Shown one piece after another: positions 39,093 to 49,885 of a DNA stretch of 64,000 nucleotides. Origin of the DNA: Azorinus chamasolen (taxonomy: Eukaryota; Mollusca; Bivalvia; Cardiida; Solecurtidae); contig OY755244.1 of the NCBI GenBank assembly GCA_963576725.1, forward strand, positions 30,632,006 through 30,696,005, read 5' to 3'. The notes beneath the pieces were generated by a model. The model saw only the letters and a list, made by a program, of their open reading frames with translations. It did not search any database and was not told where the DNA came from. The position numbers were made by a program, and so were the translations under genes. The stretch's first letter is position 1. Each line of letters opens with the position of its first letter.

Positions 39093-42000
39093 CATACTAA
39101 TCTCCCACTGTTTCCTAGCTAAATAACCAAACCCCCAATTGTTTGCCGGTTTACAAACCAGTCTCCATGGTTTCCTAGCTAAATAACAAAACTCAAAATG
39201 TTTGCTAGTTAACCAACCAGTCTCCACTCTTTGCTAGTTAACTAACCAAACCCCCACGTGTTTGCTAGTTAACCAACCAGTCCCCACTCTTTGCTAGTTA
39301 ACTAACCAAACCCCCACGTGTTTGCTAGTTTACTAACCAGTCCCCACTCTTTGCTAGTTAACTAACCAAACCCCCACATGTTTGCTAGTTAACCAACCAG
39401 TCTCCACTCTTTGCTAGTTAACTAACCAAACCCCCACGTGTTTGCTAGTTAACCAACCAGTCCCCACTCTTTCCAGTTAACTAACCAAACCCCCACGTGT
39501 TTGCTAGTTAACCAACCAGTCCCCACTCTTTGCTAGTTAACTAACCAAACCCCCACGTGTTTGCTAGTTAACCAACCAGTCCCCACTCTTTGCTAGTTAA
39601 CTAACCAAACCCCCACGTGTTTGCTAGTTTACTAACCAGTCCCCACTCTTTGCTAGTTAACTAACCAAAGCCCCACGTGTTTGCTAGTTAACCAACCAGT
39701 CCCCACTCTTTGCTAGTTAACTAACCAAAGCCCCACGTGTTTGCTAGTTAACCAACCAGTCCCCACTCTTTGCTAGTTAACTAACCAAACCCCCACGTGT
39801 TTGCTAGTTAACCAACCAGTCCCCACTCTTTGCTAGTTAACTAACCAAACCCCCACGTGTTTGCTAGTTAACCAACCAGTCCCCACTCTTTGCTAGTTAA
39901 CTAACCAAACCCCCACGTGTTTGCTAGTTAACCAACCAGTCCCCACTCTTTGCTAGTTAACTAACCAAACCCCCACGTGTTTGCTAGTTAACCAACCAGT
40001 CCCCACTCTTTGCTAGTTAACTAACCAAACCCCCACGTGTTTGCTAGTTAACCAACCAGTCCCCACTCTTTGCTAGTTAACTAACCAAACCCCCACGTGT
40101 TTGCTAGTTAACCAACCAGTCCCCACTCTTTGCTAGTTAACTAACCAAACCCCCACGTGTTTGCTAGTTAACCAACCAGTCCCCACTCTTTGCTAGTTAA
40201 CTAACCAAACCCCCAAGTGTTTGCTAGTTAACCAACCAGTCCCCACTCTTTGCTAGTTAACTAATCAAACCCCCACGTGTTTGCTAGTTTACCAACCAGT
40301 CCCCACTCTTTGCTAGTTAACTAACCAAACCCCCACGTGTTTGCTAGTTAACCAACCAGTCCCCACTCTTTGCTAGTTAACTAACCAAACCCCCACATGT
40401 TTGCTAGTTAACCAACCAGTCCCCACTCTTTGCTAGTTAACTAACCAAACCCCCACGTGTTTGCTAGTTAACCAACCAGTCCCCACTCTTTGCTAGTTAA
40501 CTAACCAAACCCCCACGTGTTTGCTAGTTAACCAACCAGTCCCCACTCTTTGCTAGTTAACTAACCAAACCCCCACGTGTTTGCTAGTTAACCAACCAGT
40601 CCCCACTCTTTGCTAGTTAACTAACCAAACCCCCACGTGTTTGCTAGTTAACCAACCAGTCCCCACTCTTTGCTAGTTAACTAACCAAAGCCCCACGTGT
40701 TTGCTAGTTAACCAACCAGTCCCCACTCTTTGCTAGTTAACTCAGTCCCCACTCTTTGCTAGTTAACTAACCAAACCCCCACGTGTTTGCCAGTTAACCA
40801 ACCAGTCCCCACTCTTTGCTAGTTAACTAACCAAACCCCCACGTGTTTGCTAGTTAACCAACCAGTCCCCACTCTTTGCTAGTTAACTAACCAAACCCCC
40901 ACGTGTTTGCTAGTTAACCAACCAGTCCCCACTCTTTGCTAGTTAACTAACCAAACCCCCACGTGTTTGCTAGTTAACCAACCAGTCCCCACTCTTTGCT
41001 AGTTAACTAACCAAACCCCCACGTGTTTGCTAGTTAACCAACCAGTCCCCACTCTTTGCTAGTTAACTAACCAAACCCCCAAGTGTTTGCTAGTTAACCA
41101 ACCAGTCCCCACTCTTTGCTAGTTAACTAACCAAACCCCCACGTGTTTGCTAGTTTACTAACCAGTCCCCACTCTTTGCTAGTTAACTAACCAAACCCCC
41201 ACATGTTTGCTAGTTAACCAACCAGTCCCCACTCTTTGCTAGTTAACTAACCAAACCCCCAAGTGTTTGCTAGTTAACCAACCAGTCCCCACTCTTTGCT
41301 AGTTAACTAACCAAACCCCCACGTGTTTGCTAGTTTACTAACCAGTCCCCACTCTTTGCTAGTTAACTAACCAAACCCCCACGTGTTTGCTAGTTAACCA
41401 ACCAGTCCCCACTCTTTGCTAGTTAACTAACCAAACCCCCACATGTTTGCTAGTTAACCAACCAGTCCCCACTCTTTGCTAGTTAACTAACCAAACCCCC
41501 ACGTGTTTGCTAGTTAACCAACCAGTCCCCACTCTTTGCTAGTTAACTAACCAAACCCCCACGTGTTTGCTAGTTAACCAACCAGTCCCCACTCTTTGCT
41601 AGTTAACTAACCAAACCCCCACGTGTTTGCTAGTTAACCAACCAGTCCCCACTCTTTGCTAGTTAACTAACCAAACCCCCACGTGTTTGCTAGTTAACCA
41701 ACCAGTCCCCACTCTTTGCTAGTTAACTAACCAAACCCCCACGTGTTTGCTAGTTAACCAACCAGTCCCCACTCTTTGCTAGTTAACTAACCAAACCCCC
41801 ACATGTTTGCTAGTTAACCAACCAGTCCCCACTCTTTGCTAGTTAACTAACCAAACCCCCACGTGTTTGCTAGTTAACCAACCAGTCCCCACTCTTTGCT
41901 AGTTAACTAACCAAACCCCCACGTGTTTGCTAGTTAACCAACCAGTCCCCACTCTTTGCTAGTTAACCAACCAGTCCCCACTCTTTGCTAGTTAACTAAC

Positions 42001-42230
42001 CAAACCCCCAAGTGTTTGCTAGTTTACTATCCAGTCTCCAATTTCCCATTGATTACAAGTTTACTAAATCAATTATTTCCTTGTTTGCTAGTTAATTCAC
42101 TGATCTTGAAGGATTTGTTATTTAACTAATCAAATCCACAAGTGTTTGCTAGTTTACTACTAACCAGTCTCCATTGTTTGTTTGTTATTTAACCAGCCTC
42201 CCACTGCTTACCAGTTACCAATCCCAACTT
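39093..42230 (+). repeat. 60-bp satellite array, nearly 50 copies
   Basis: The unit is a dimer of two related halves, TTTGCTAGTTAACTAACC plus AAACCCCCACGTG, and TTTGCTAGTTAACCAACC plus AGTCCCCACTC. The middle (about 39220-42030) is nearly uniform; both edges are diverged (for example GTTTCCTAGCTAAATAACC at 39110), as expected of unequal exchange. One half-unit is lost near 40741 and one half is repeated near 41960. The unit contains the palindromes TAGTTAACTA and CACGTG. No coding capacity. Confidence 0.97.
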
Positions 42231-42308
42231 CAAACAGCATAATGCATAATTAGATTGCCTTTGATGCAAAGCATCATCTTTTTTTGCTGTTTTTTTCTGA
42301 CATAATTA

Positions 42309-42526
42309 TTAACTCTTTGAATGCCAGCTATTAGAGTACTAGCTTGCATTTGCAAACAGTGAAGACCTAGATCAGAGGGCTCAAAGGAGAGGAGCCTTCT
42401 GATCAGTATCTGCACCATTTGCCATTCAATATCCTCATGCACAATATACCCTGTCATCTAGAATGGACTCTGTTATTAAACTATGATGGACCATACAGCT
42501 ATGACATTTCAGCATTTATAGGGTTA
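42309..42526 (+). mobile_element. T6 MITE
   Basis: TTAACTCTTTGAATGCCAGC, AGACCTAGATCAGAGGGCTC, CAGCATTTATAGGGTTAA. Confidence 0.82.
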
Positions 42527-42587
42527 AAGCATTATCCGATTGCCTTTGATCCATTTTTATTTTTATTAAAACTGTTATTGTCTGTTC

Positions 42588-42900
42588 AGTAAAACCTCTC
42601 TAAACATTCTTTCCAATTAGTATCAATGCCAATCTTAACTCTTTACACCTTTGCAAACAGAGCAGACACATGTCAGAATGATGGCTGCTATTATAGTAGC
42701 CTTCTAATAAGGGTCTGATCTGCTTGCTTATGAAATTATAATAGATCTGACTTCACAGTTTTTACCAATACAAAATGTTATATTATATAAATATCTCACA
42801 TGAATATTCAACAGGAAAGTGGTTAAGATAGGTGGCAGCTTATAGATGTAAAGTGAAAACAGGGGACAACAATTCTTGTAATTTGTGCTGCAATATAAAC
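42588..42900 (+). mobile_element. P MITE host, partly decayed
   Basis: CAGTAAAACCTCTCTAAAC, then a T2 copy at TTAA, then GATAGGTGGCAGCTTATAG and GTGAAAAC. The right end is not identified. Confidence 0.6.
42635..42826 (+). mobile_element. T2 MITE nested in P
   Basis: TTAACTCTTTACACC... to CAACAGGAAAGTGGTTAA, with TTAA on both sides. Confidence 0.82.
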
Positions 42901-43004
42901 AAAGAACAACAAACAGGACAAGTGGATATATGGATTTTTCCCCTTTAATGGAGCATGCTGTATGACTTGCATCTTGCAATAAGGAAACTCACCATTAATT
43001 AGCT

Positions 43005-43102
43005 TTAACCCATTCCCTCATAGTGACTACTTTTGACTACTCTGTAGAAGTCATTTTGTGAAACCATTGTGATAAATAGAGCATAAATTTTGCTCCCTTT
43101 TC
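43005..43102 (-). mobile_element. T3 left half
   Basis: TTAACCCATTCCCTCATAGT, GAAACCATTGTGATAAATAG; truncated before the apex. Confidence 0.75.
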
Positions 43103-43124
43103 TTTCAAAAACATTACCACAGTA

Positions 43125-43200
43125 ACATAAACAGTCTAGATTCTAACTGAGATGCCAAGTTACTCAGTATCTCATTTGGATCCAAATTGTTTGCTTAGAC
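43125..43200 (+). mobile_element. T7 hairpin
   Basis: AACAGTCTAGATTCTAACTG and CATTTGGATCCAAATTGTTTG around CAAGTTACTCAGTATCT. Confidence 0.65.
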
Positions 43201-43231
43201 AATCAAAGATGTGACATAAGAAGCAAAAGCG

Positions 43232-43526
43232 TTAACTCTTTTCTTCATATAAACACGTTTTCACGCATCTACAAACAGAGTAGACCCAAATCAGATGGCT
43301 CCTATAGGAGCTGTCTGATCAGGGTCTGCTCTGTTTGATAATGGAAATTGAAAGATATGTTTTAAATGCATTTTCACACATCTGTAAACAGAGTAGAATT
43401 TGTAAGATATGTTTTTATACTTTCTAAAATGGCTACAATATTCCATCTTCCATAATAACTTTTTTGTCTATGAATATTCAGTAGGTACTAAAATTTGAAA
43501 TCAACATAGAACAGGGAAAGGGTTAA
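43232..43526 (+). mobile_element. T1 MITE with repeated short-arm piece
   Basis: TTAACTCTTTTCTTCATATA to CAGGGAAAGGGTTAA. An extra GCATTTTCACACATCTGTAA and AACAGAGTAG copy lies inside the long arm near 43366-43396. Confidence 0.88.
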
Positions 43527-43588
43527 TCATTATAAGGGTTATTCAGTGACACATCTTGATCCAAAATGTCTTCAAAGTTTACCATGTA

Positions 43589-43795
43589 CAGTAAAACTTC
43601 TCTAAACGGACATTTAATGCAGCATCAATATCGGCCTTGGAGACAGGTGGCAGCTAAATGCTGGGTGATAATCATGCAGAAAGCTTCTCTAGAAACTTTC
43701 TGCATTACTTTCACCCTGCATTAAGCAGCTACTTGCCTAAAAGTATCTAAATTCTTCTCTTCTTATAATAATTGAAGTTTAGATAGGTTTTACTG
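43589..43795. mobile_element. P MITE
   Basis: CAGTAAAACTTCTCTAAACG to GATAGGTTTTACTG, TA on both sides; apex AGCTTCTCTAGAAACTTTC. Confidence 0.9.
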
Positions 43796-43825
43796 TATTC
43801 ATGACTTGAGTGCAAAGCATTATTC

Positions 43826-44027
43826 CTTTAAACTGTGAATTTTCGAATGCACTACTCCAAAATTGGTCCTTCTTCCCGTGAATATTGAGGAATATTTTTT
43901 AAGAAAATCTGTAACACGACAAAAGTGCAGATCCTGACTAAAGGGCTCCTTTAACAGCCCTCTCATCTGGGTCTACACTGTTTGCAAAGGGCATTCACGC
44001 CATGTGTCTCAATTGAAAGGTCTAAAG
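43826..44027 (+). mobile_element. T4 MITE, decayed
   Basis: TTTAAACTGTGAATTTTCGA, GCAGATCCTGACTAAAGGGC with return, ending AATTGAAAGGTCTAA. Confidence 0.75.
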
Positions 44028-44305
44028 CCCCTGGGTATCCATTACAAGATGCTACTAATCACATGACAACTGGGCTTAGAAAAAACATTTAAATTCAACA
44101 CAAGTTCAAAGGTATGTGATATATAACAGTCCAAAAACAAAGGAACTGCTGTGTCAGCCTTTTCCGGCAGTAGTTTACCGATATCTAAATCCTACATAAT
44201 TTATCACTGGGCCATTTGTTATGAAACTTGGAATGAAAAATGCCCTTGCTTAACTAATTATAAGTTAGAAGCAACAAAGCTGAAAGATTACTGAATACAT
44301 AACTC
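44028..44305. other. Unassigned
   Basis: No repeat family or exon recognised. Confidence 0.35.
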
Positions 44306-44562
44306 TTAACTTTTCTTCATGAATATCTACGTAAGAAAATTATGATGACATCATGAATATTTAGTTGCTGAATTTTTTATGATGGTTTATGGATAAAGGA
44401 TATTTTTGGCCATGGCATAAAATGTGCAATCACATCTATGAAATTCCATAAACAAACAGAGCAGATCTCGAGATCTGAGGGCTCCATCAGCAACCATCAT
44501 TCTGATCTAGGTTTACTATCTGCAAAGATGTGAAAAGTGGTTTCTATCAGGTAAAGGGGTTA
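44306..44562 (-). mobile_element. T2 MITE, decayed
   Basis: TTAACTTTTCTTCATGAATA, GGCATAAAATGTGCAATCAC, diverged hairpin, AGGTAAAGGGGTTA. Confidence 0.75.
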
Positions 44563-44701
44563 TACCTTTTAGATCTTCTAAATGACTCTTTACTTGATTA
44601 ATATTCATGAAGACTCTGCCTATTATGATTATTAATTTATTAATTTATTTAAAACGTAAATTTATCGCCATGGTAAATAGTAGAGAATTAGGTTTGTAAT
44701 G

Positions 44702-44945
44702 TTTAACCTTTCCCTGTTCTATATTTAGTCCAAATTTCAATACCTACTGAATATTCATGTACAAAGTAGTTATAATGAATTTGGAAGGTGGAACATTGTA
44801 TCCATATTAGAAATGCTGATCTTTTCAAATTCCACTAGCAAACAGTCTCAACAGACCCTGTTCAGACGGCTCTTATAGGAGCCGTCTATTCTGGGTCTAC
44901 TCTGTTTGCAAATGCAAATGCGTGAATACACGTTTATATGAATCT
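44702..44945 (-). mobile_element. T1 MITE, right end lost
   Basis: TTAACCTTTCCCTGTTCTAT, hairpin apex GCTCTTATAGGAGCC, CACGTTTATATGA; then an extra CTGGGTCTACTGTGTTTG. Confidence 0.82.
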
Positions 44946-45080
44946 GGGTCTACTGTGTTTGTTAACACATAAAAAGGCAAGGTTTCTAAGTGTTGGGACC
45001 CATTGATCGATAAGTAACTGTGGTCTGCAGAAATAGTATCCCTTGCTATAATATCACAAAGTATGTTTTTACTGTCTCTT

Positions 45081-45165
45081 TTAACCTTTTCCCTGTTCTA
45101 TATTTATTCCAAATTTCAATATCTACTGAATGTTCATGGACTAAATAGAAAGAAAAGAAATAGAT
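45081..45165 (-). mobile_element. T1 left arm
   Basis: TTAACCTTTTCCCTGTTCTA, TATCTACTGAATGTTCATGG; truncated. Confidence 0.7.
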
Positions 45166-45169
45166 CTAG

Positions 45170-45258
45170 GTCAGAATGTCAAACAGTGTGGATCTTGATG
45201 AGACATTGAGCTTATCAGCATCTTATCTTGTTTCAAACTATTTGCAAAAGTCATCCAA
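45170..45258 (+). mobile_element. T7 hairpin, decayed
   Basis: AAACAGTGTGGATCTTGATG, CATCTTATCTTGTTTCAAAC. Confidence 0.6.
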
Positions 45259-45285
45259 ATTGGTACATTACAGTATTGAAAGTGA

Positions 45286-45480
45286 TAACCCATTCTCTCA
45301 TATTGATACCTTTTGATGCCTCTGTATAAATCGCTTTTTGAAACAAATGCTCTATTTATCACAATGGTTTCAGAACTAAACAATTCTAAAAATTTCCTTT
45401 TCTCTAGATAATGCTCCTTTTTGGTAGGATTATTCAAAGAGGTTGGGTCTTAAAAAAAAAGCCTATGAGGTATTGGGTTC
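45286..45480 (-). mobile_element. T3 MITE, left hairpin arm deleted
   Basis: ATAACCCATTCTCTCATATT, AAATGCTCTATTTATCACAA, GGTATTGGGTTC. Confidence 0.82.
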
Positions 45481-45739
45481 AGAAAGACAATTTTGGCCAA
45501 GAATATATCCTACACTTCCAACATGCACATATATAGGTTTTCATCTACAACACAACTCTTTATTATTCCATTTCGTCTGAGTCATAATTCATCATTTTTT
45601 CCCTTGCCGACATGACTAGTTCCAATATGATATTGAATATTACAAACATAAGCTGACTTATTGATTCTGTTAGACATCATGCCATGAGTCAATATGTCAA
45701 GTCTATTAGGCTACCAGGTCCTCGGACCCATAGCATGTA
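45481..45739. other. Unassigned
   Basis: Nothing recognised. Confidence 0.35.
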
Positions 45740-45810
45740 CAGCAGGGCCTGCCTGTAACAACCGTACAATGAATAAAGATCATAAGGGATCTATAACAGT
45801 AGGAGGCTGA

Positions 45811-46023
45811 TTAACCCTTTATTCCATGAATATTCATGAAAGAAATGATGACGTCATGAATATTAATTTGTTATAAGAGCACTTTGAGACAGGAATATTT
45901 GGCCGTGGCAGAAACTGTAGAATCATAAGCAAATAAGCAAACAGAGCTCCTATAGGAGCCATCTGATCTAGGTCTACGCTGTTTGCAAAGGCATAGAAAA
46001 GCTATTTATGGAGTAAAGGGTGA
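45811..46023 (-). mobile_element. T2 MITE nested in P
   Basis: TTAACCCTTTATTCCATGAA to GAGTAAAGGGTGATAA; left hairpin arm deleted (AGAGCTCCTATAGGAGCC). Confidence 0.85.
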
Positions 46024-46043
46024 TAACAGTAAAATACAGAAAG

Positions 46044-46196
46044 CAGAGTTTTCCCTGACCCCCTTTTTCTATTGAAATGTCCCTTAAATTTTACAAATGA
46101 TCCTCAAAATTTAGAGAGTCTGTTCCTTACTTTATAGAGAGGGGGTCAAGAAGACCCTCAAATTGGTATTTTTTAAGGGGTCAAGGGAAAACCCTG
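46044..46196. mobile_element. CAGGG-type element, 153 bp, 5-bp duplication
   Basis: CAGAGTTTTCCCTGACCCC and GGGGTCAAGGGAAAACCCTG ends, GAAAG at 46039-46043 and 46197-46201. Same duplication length as the element at 24058. Confidence 0.8.
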
Positions 46197-46216
46197 GAAA
46201 GGTTCTACCACCTGTC

Positions 46217-46452
46217 TTAACCCTTTCCTTCATATAAATGCATTTTCATGCATTTGTAAACTGAGTAGACCCAAATCAGAGGCTCCTGTAGGAGCCCTCT
46301 GGTCAGGGTCTGCTCTGTTTGCTTATAAAATAATATAGATCTCATTCTGTAGTTTCTACCATTGCCAAAAACGCCTGTGTACATATGCCAGTGTAATAAA
46401 TATTCATGATGTCATAATTTCTGCAGCAAATACTGAACAGGGAAAGGGTTAA
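46217..46452 (+). mobile_element. T1/T2 mixed MITE nested in P
   Basis: T1 short arm (TTAACCCTTTCCTTCATATA), hairpin, T2-like long arm (AGTTTCTACCATTGCCAAAA), T1-like end (GAACAGGGAAAGGGTTAA). Confidence 0.85.
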
Positions 46453-46684
46453 CCCATGAAACCATAGATATATGCCTTTCTATGCCTTTGCAAAGAGAGT
46501 AGACCCAGATCAGACACAAGAGTAGATCCTGCAGGAGTCATCTGATCAGGGTTGATGCTCTGTTTGCTTATGAAGAAAATACTTATACAATGCTACAGTT
46601 TCTCTCATTTGCCAAAAAAATAATCTAATTCATATTCATGATGTCATTATTTCTCAAATTAATATTCATGGAGTAAAGAGTTAA
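46449..46684 (+). mobile_element. T2 MITE nested, sharing a TTAA
   Basis: TTAACCCATGAAACCATAGA to GAGTAAAGAGTTAA; first TTAA shared with the previous element. The left hairpin arm carries an extra CACAAGAGTAG. Confidence 0.85.
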
Positions 46685-46737
46685 AAAAATCCAGAATTAG
46701 AAATATTTTGGAATGTGGTTGTAGCTAGGTTTTACTG

Positions 46738-46835
46738 TCGAAGAGACAATTCTAAAGAGTGGTCACAGTATAGGGTTTGGTGGAGAAAAGAAGATTTTAG
46801 TGTTGGAGTATGCACCTTATAATCTGTAGCTCTGG
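46738..46835. mobile_element. C MITE, right half
   Basis: Starts at the hairpin apex (GAAGAGACAATTCTAAAGAG) and runs to ATAATCTGTAGCTCTG. The left half is not found. Confidence 0.75.
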
Positions 46836-46885
46836 GCTTATCATTCTTCGCAGGAGTTTGGTACAACATAAGATTCAACCATAAC

Positions 46886-47039
46886 AATTTACATGTATTC
46901 CATGAATATTCATGTCAGAAGTAACTACGGTATGAATATTAGAATAAGATAGATAATTTTTTATAATGGCATAATGGCATCATAAACAAAGGATTTTTAT
47001 CATGCTAGGAACTGTAGATATAGAGTTCTATATCATTTC
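46886..47039 (-). mobile_element. T2 left half
   Basis: TCCATGAATATTCATGTCAG, AGATAATTTTTTATAATGGC, GGAACTGTAGATATAG. Confidence 0.65.
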
Positions 47040-47264
47040 TTAACCTTTTACTCAATAAACACGACTTTCTACCCTAAACTGACAAGTTTGCAGCTGCAAG
47101 TCAAATATGCATGCTGTAAGCCAAAATTCATACATTTTGCAACCTTGCCACAAGCCAAATGAAACTTTCTACTCATGGCCAAAAACTCCTGTGTCTATGT
47201 GCTATTATAACACTTAAAAAATTTCATTATTTCTTACATGGATATTCATGGAGTATGGGGTTAA
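47040..47264 (+). mobile_element. T2 MITE with hairpin replaced
   Basis: Ends and long arm are T2 (TTAACCTTTTACTCAATAAA; CATGGCCAAAAACTCCTGTG; GAGTATGGGGTTAA). In place of the hairpin is an unrelated stretch of about 80 bp (GTTTGCAGCTGCAAGTC, CCTTGCCACAAGCC). Confidence 0.8.
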
Positions 47265-47873
47265 TAACTGTCTTTACCACATGGCATTTTCACATAGGTA
47301 GCAGTACTACTGGCATCAAAAACAAACTCTGGCACATACTTTGTTAATCAAGTGTATCATTTGAATGTTAGTATGGGTCCATTTTCAGACTAAAACATAT
47401 TTCCATGTCTTGGGCAATTACCGATATCTGTCATAAATACAGGGGTTTGCCGATTCAAGAGCAAAGCTATGTAGCCATCTTATTGCAGATCGTACAACTG
47501 AAATTATAACAAGTTCTAACATATGACAGGCGATCACAACTGGAAGTTAGATACTTACAATAATTTCTGTCATACAAAGTTAACTTTAATCGTTGCACAC
47601 TAGAATGTGCAATAATTTCAATTGTCGTAATTAGGACGTAGGATAATTTTGGTCATACAATCTTTGGTAAGACACATCCTAGATATTCCAGTCAATGAGA
47701 AAGACATGCTATGCAGATGAAAGAAAGGGTTAAACAAAACTGCAAAATAATTTACCTGTTTGTTGATTCAACACTAAATCTGACAGGATTCACCTATGAC
47801 ACCAAATAATAGTTCCTGCAAATATAAAGAGAACAGGATATAACATATGGAAAAGAGCATAATGAAAAAAAGA
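47265..47873. other. Unassigned; weak exon-like block
   Basis: 47443-47512, after TCATAAATACAG, reads GFADSRAKLCSHLIADRTTE in phase 0 to a weak A/GTTCTA donor. A lone AAAGGGTTAA end is at 47724. Confidence 0.25.
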
Positions 47874-48082
47874 AATCAACCCTTTTCTCCATGAATATTC
47901 AGGCAAAGAAATGATATAATGAATATTAATTAGCTGAAGTTCCATAATGGTATATGGCCATGGCAGAAGCTGCAGAATCACATCTTTATAATTTTATTGG
48001 CAAACAGAGCAGACCCTGATCAGATTCTAATCTGGATTTACTCTGTTTGCAAAACTGTTAAAAGGCGTATCTATGGAATAAA
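47874..48082 (-). mobile_element. T2 MITE, apex lost
   Basis: TCAACCCTTTTCTCCATGAA, GCAGAAGCTGCAGAATCAC, GCAGACCCTGATCAGATTC; right end ATGGAATAAA. Confidence 0.78.
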
Positions 48083-48203
48083 CTCCTGGCATGCCAATTC
48101 ATTGTCTGCAGAAATCACCATCTGCTGCAGTTCTGAAAGATACTTTTTCTTTTCTTTTTTCTTCATAAATGCAATTAATTGCTGCCAGCATGCAAATGAT
48201 TTT

Positions 48204-48448
48204 TTAACCCCTGTCCTTCATATAAACACATTTTCACGCATTTGCATTCAGAGTAGATCTAGATCAGAAGGCTCCTATGGGAGCCGTCTGATCAGGGTCT
48301 GCTCTGTTTGCTAATGGAATTTGATAAATCTGTTTCTTTACTTTCTAAAATTGCTACAGTATTCCACTTTCCATTTTTTTAATAACTATTTTATCCATGA
48401 ATATTCAGTACTGAAATTAGGAATAAACATAGAACAGGGAAAGGGTTA
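48204..48448 (+). mobile_element. T1 MITE, intact
   Basis: TTAACCCCTGTCCTTCATAT to CAGGGAAAGGGTTAA; hairpin AGGCTCCTATGGGAGCC. Confidence 0.92.
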
Positions 48449-48467
48449 AAAAGTGTAAAATTATCAC

Positions 48468-48530
48468 ACACTTTGAATCTTGATGAGGCATCCCATATTT
48501 GGTCCCACCATTCTTGACTATTTGCAAAGT
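48468..48530 (+). mobile_element. T7 remnant
   Basis: ACTTTGAATCTTGATGAGGC, GGTCCCACCATTCTTGACTA. Confidence 0.35.
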
Positions 48531-48559
48531 TTATCACAGATAAATCTAATGACACCTTC

Positions 48560-48760
48560 TGACATACCCCTTCAGTGAAGCATGCGTGATCTTGGTATTG
48601 ACAAATTGAGACCTTGAACTTTGACCTATGTTAAAACTTCAATTTAAAGAAGTTTGATTGATCTCTGTATAAAATTATAGCAAAGATATACATATATGAT
48701 TAAAACAGACAGACAAACAAACAAGGCGAGCCCTATGTGTCTCCCAGAATGGATGCTTGT
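48560..48760 (+). repeat. GACCTTGA-type dispersed repeat
   Basis: GACCTTGAACTTTGACC, AGACAGACAAACAAACAAGG, CGAGCCCTATGTGTCTCCC. This CAGACA...AAGGCGA tail is common in bivalve repeats. Confidence 0.55.
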
Positions 48761-48810
48761 TAGGAATGAATCAAGGACAAATACTCTCAATACTACGACC
48801 TTTGACCTTA

Positions 48811-48975
48811 AGAACCCATGTGGATTTTATTGCATTCCCTGAAATCTCAATAGAGAAGAAGAACAACAACAAACCAAGAGTTGTGACATATTTATTCTAC
48901 AAACATATGTTCCGGTACCCACTAAATACCGGGATTGTTTGGAGACTTGTTAGCAGAGATGCCACAAATGACTGA
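48811..48975 (+). CDS. Coding-like fragment, function uncertain
   Basis: A plus frame of 54 codons from CTTAAG to TGA at 48973 reads HVDFIAFPEISIEKKNNNKP and then RVVTYLFYKHMFRYP. The FP...RV(V/S)xxLFYK pattern recalls the GAIN region of adhesion-GPCR ectodomains, but this is memory only. It stops without a donor and its phase does not join E6 or E7. It may be a relic copy or chance. Confidence 0.22.
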   Translation, partial: RTHVDFIAFPEISIEKKNNNKPRVVTYLFYKHMFRYPLNTGIVWRLVSRDATND

Positions 48976-49124
48976 CTAATTGGGAAAATACAAGTCTGAA
49001 AATACTACTGCAAATTGTTTGCAGATTCTGGGTACATATGGCTCTTGCTACTAGTACATCTGTAGTTGTTCTGCATATCCAAAGCTTTGTCCTTTATGTG
49101 TCTATCTGAAAAGTGCAAACCTAA

Positions 49125-49250
49125 TGAACTCTTTACTCCATAGGGTGATACACATTTTTATGCCTTTGTAAACAGAGTAGACCCAGATCTGCCAGTTCCT
49201 ATAGAACCTGTCTGATCAGAGATTGGCTCTGTTTGCACTTAGGATCTTTT
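49125..49250 (+). mobile_element. T2 left half
   Basis: GAACTCTTTACTCCATAGG, AGACCCAGATCTGCCAGTTC; long arm missing. Confidence 0.65.
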
Positions 49251-49364
49251 GGGCCCAAGTTTATCCTGTCTTTCATAGAAATGATTTCAACATATTACTA
49301 TTTGAGATATTGAATCTGCAAAGAGCCTTACACTAAGTCGTCCAATTTCAATTTTTGAAATCTG

Positions 49365-49470
49365 ACATTCAGCTTAATACAGGAAACAAGTAATGCAGAC
49401 AGATCCCAAAGGAGCTTCCTGCATTAATTTTGCCCTGCCTTAAGAAACCATCTGCTTATTGGCTCCCACA
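49365..49470 (+). mobile_element. P hairpin core
   Basis: CAGCTTAATACAGGAAACAA, CTTCCTGCATTAATTTTGCC, GAAACCATCTGC; ends missing. Confidence 0.6.
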
Positions 49471-49493
49471 TGGCCCCTCTAGTCAGGGTCTGC

Positions 49494-49672
49494 ACTTTCC
49501 TTCATATACACATTTTCATGCATTTGCAAACAGAGTAGAAACAGAACAGGTGCCGTCTGATCAGGGTCTGCTCTTTTAATTGCTTACGGAATTTGATAGT
49601 TCTCTTTCTTTACTGTAACTATTTTCCCTATGAATATTCAGTAGGCATTGAAATTTTAAACATAGAACAATA
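49494..49672 (+). mobile_element. T1 MITE, deleted copy
   Basis: CTTTCCTTCATATACACATT, hairpin left arm deleted, GTCTGATCAGGGTCTGC, GAATATTCAGTAGGCATTG. Confidence 0.75.
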
Positions 49673-49796
49673 TATCACAGGATTGTTATGCATTAGTTGT
49701 TTACATTGACTTGGCAACATGTTGCTTGATTAAACTGATAGCAAAGTGTGATCAATAGCAAAACAGAAAGAAAGGTATATATCAACCCTAATAGTA

Positions 49797-49850
49797 CCTA
49801 TGGTGATATTGTGAAGAAACAAACTATGGTGATATTGTGAAGAAACAATT
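49797..49850 (+). repeat. 26-bp direct duplication
   Basis: CTATGGTGATATTGTGAAGA is repeated once in tandem, each followed by AACAA. Confidence 0.85.
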
Positions 49851-49885
49851 TAGTATTGGATATTATTTTCCTGCTCATTGGTGTA

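Larger units (their letters stand above)
45740..46737. mobile_element. P MITE opened by four insertions
   Basis: P pieces in order: CAGCAGGGCCTGCCTGTAAC (45740), TAGGAGGCTGATTAA (45800), TTCTACCACCTGTCTTAA (46203) and AAAAATCCAGAATTAGAAAT to AGGTTTTACTG (46684-46737). Together they form one P element of about 200 bp, spread over 998 bp. Confidence 0.75.

Noticed and set aside
39093..42230. CRISPR-like array
   Set aside because: No unique spacers; units are uniform and contiguous, which marks a satellite.
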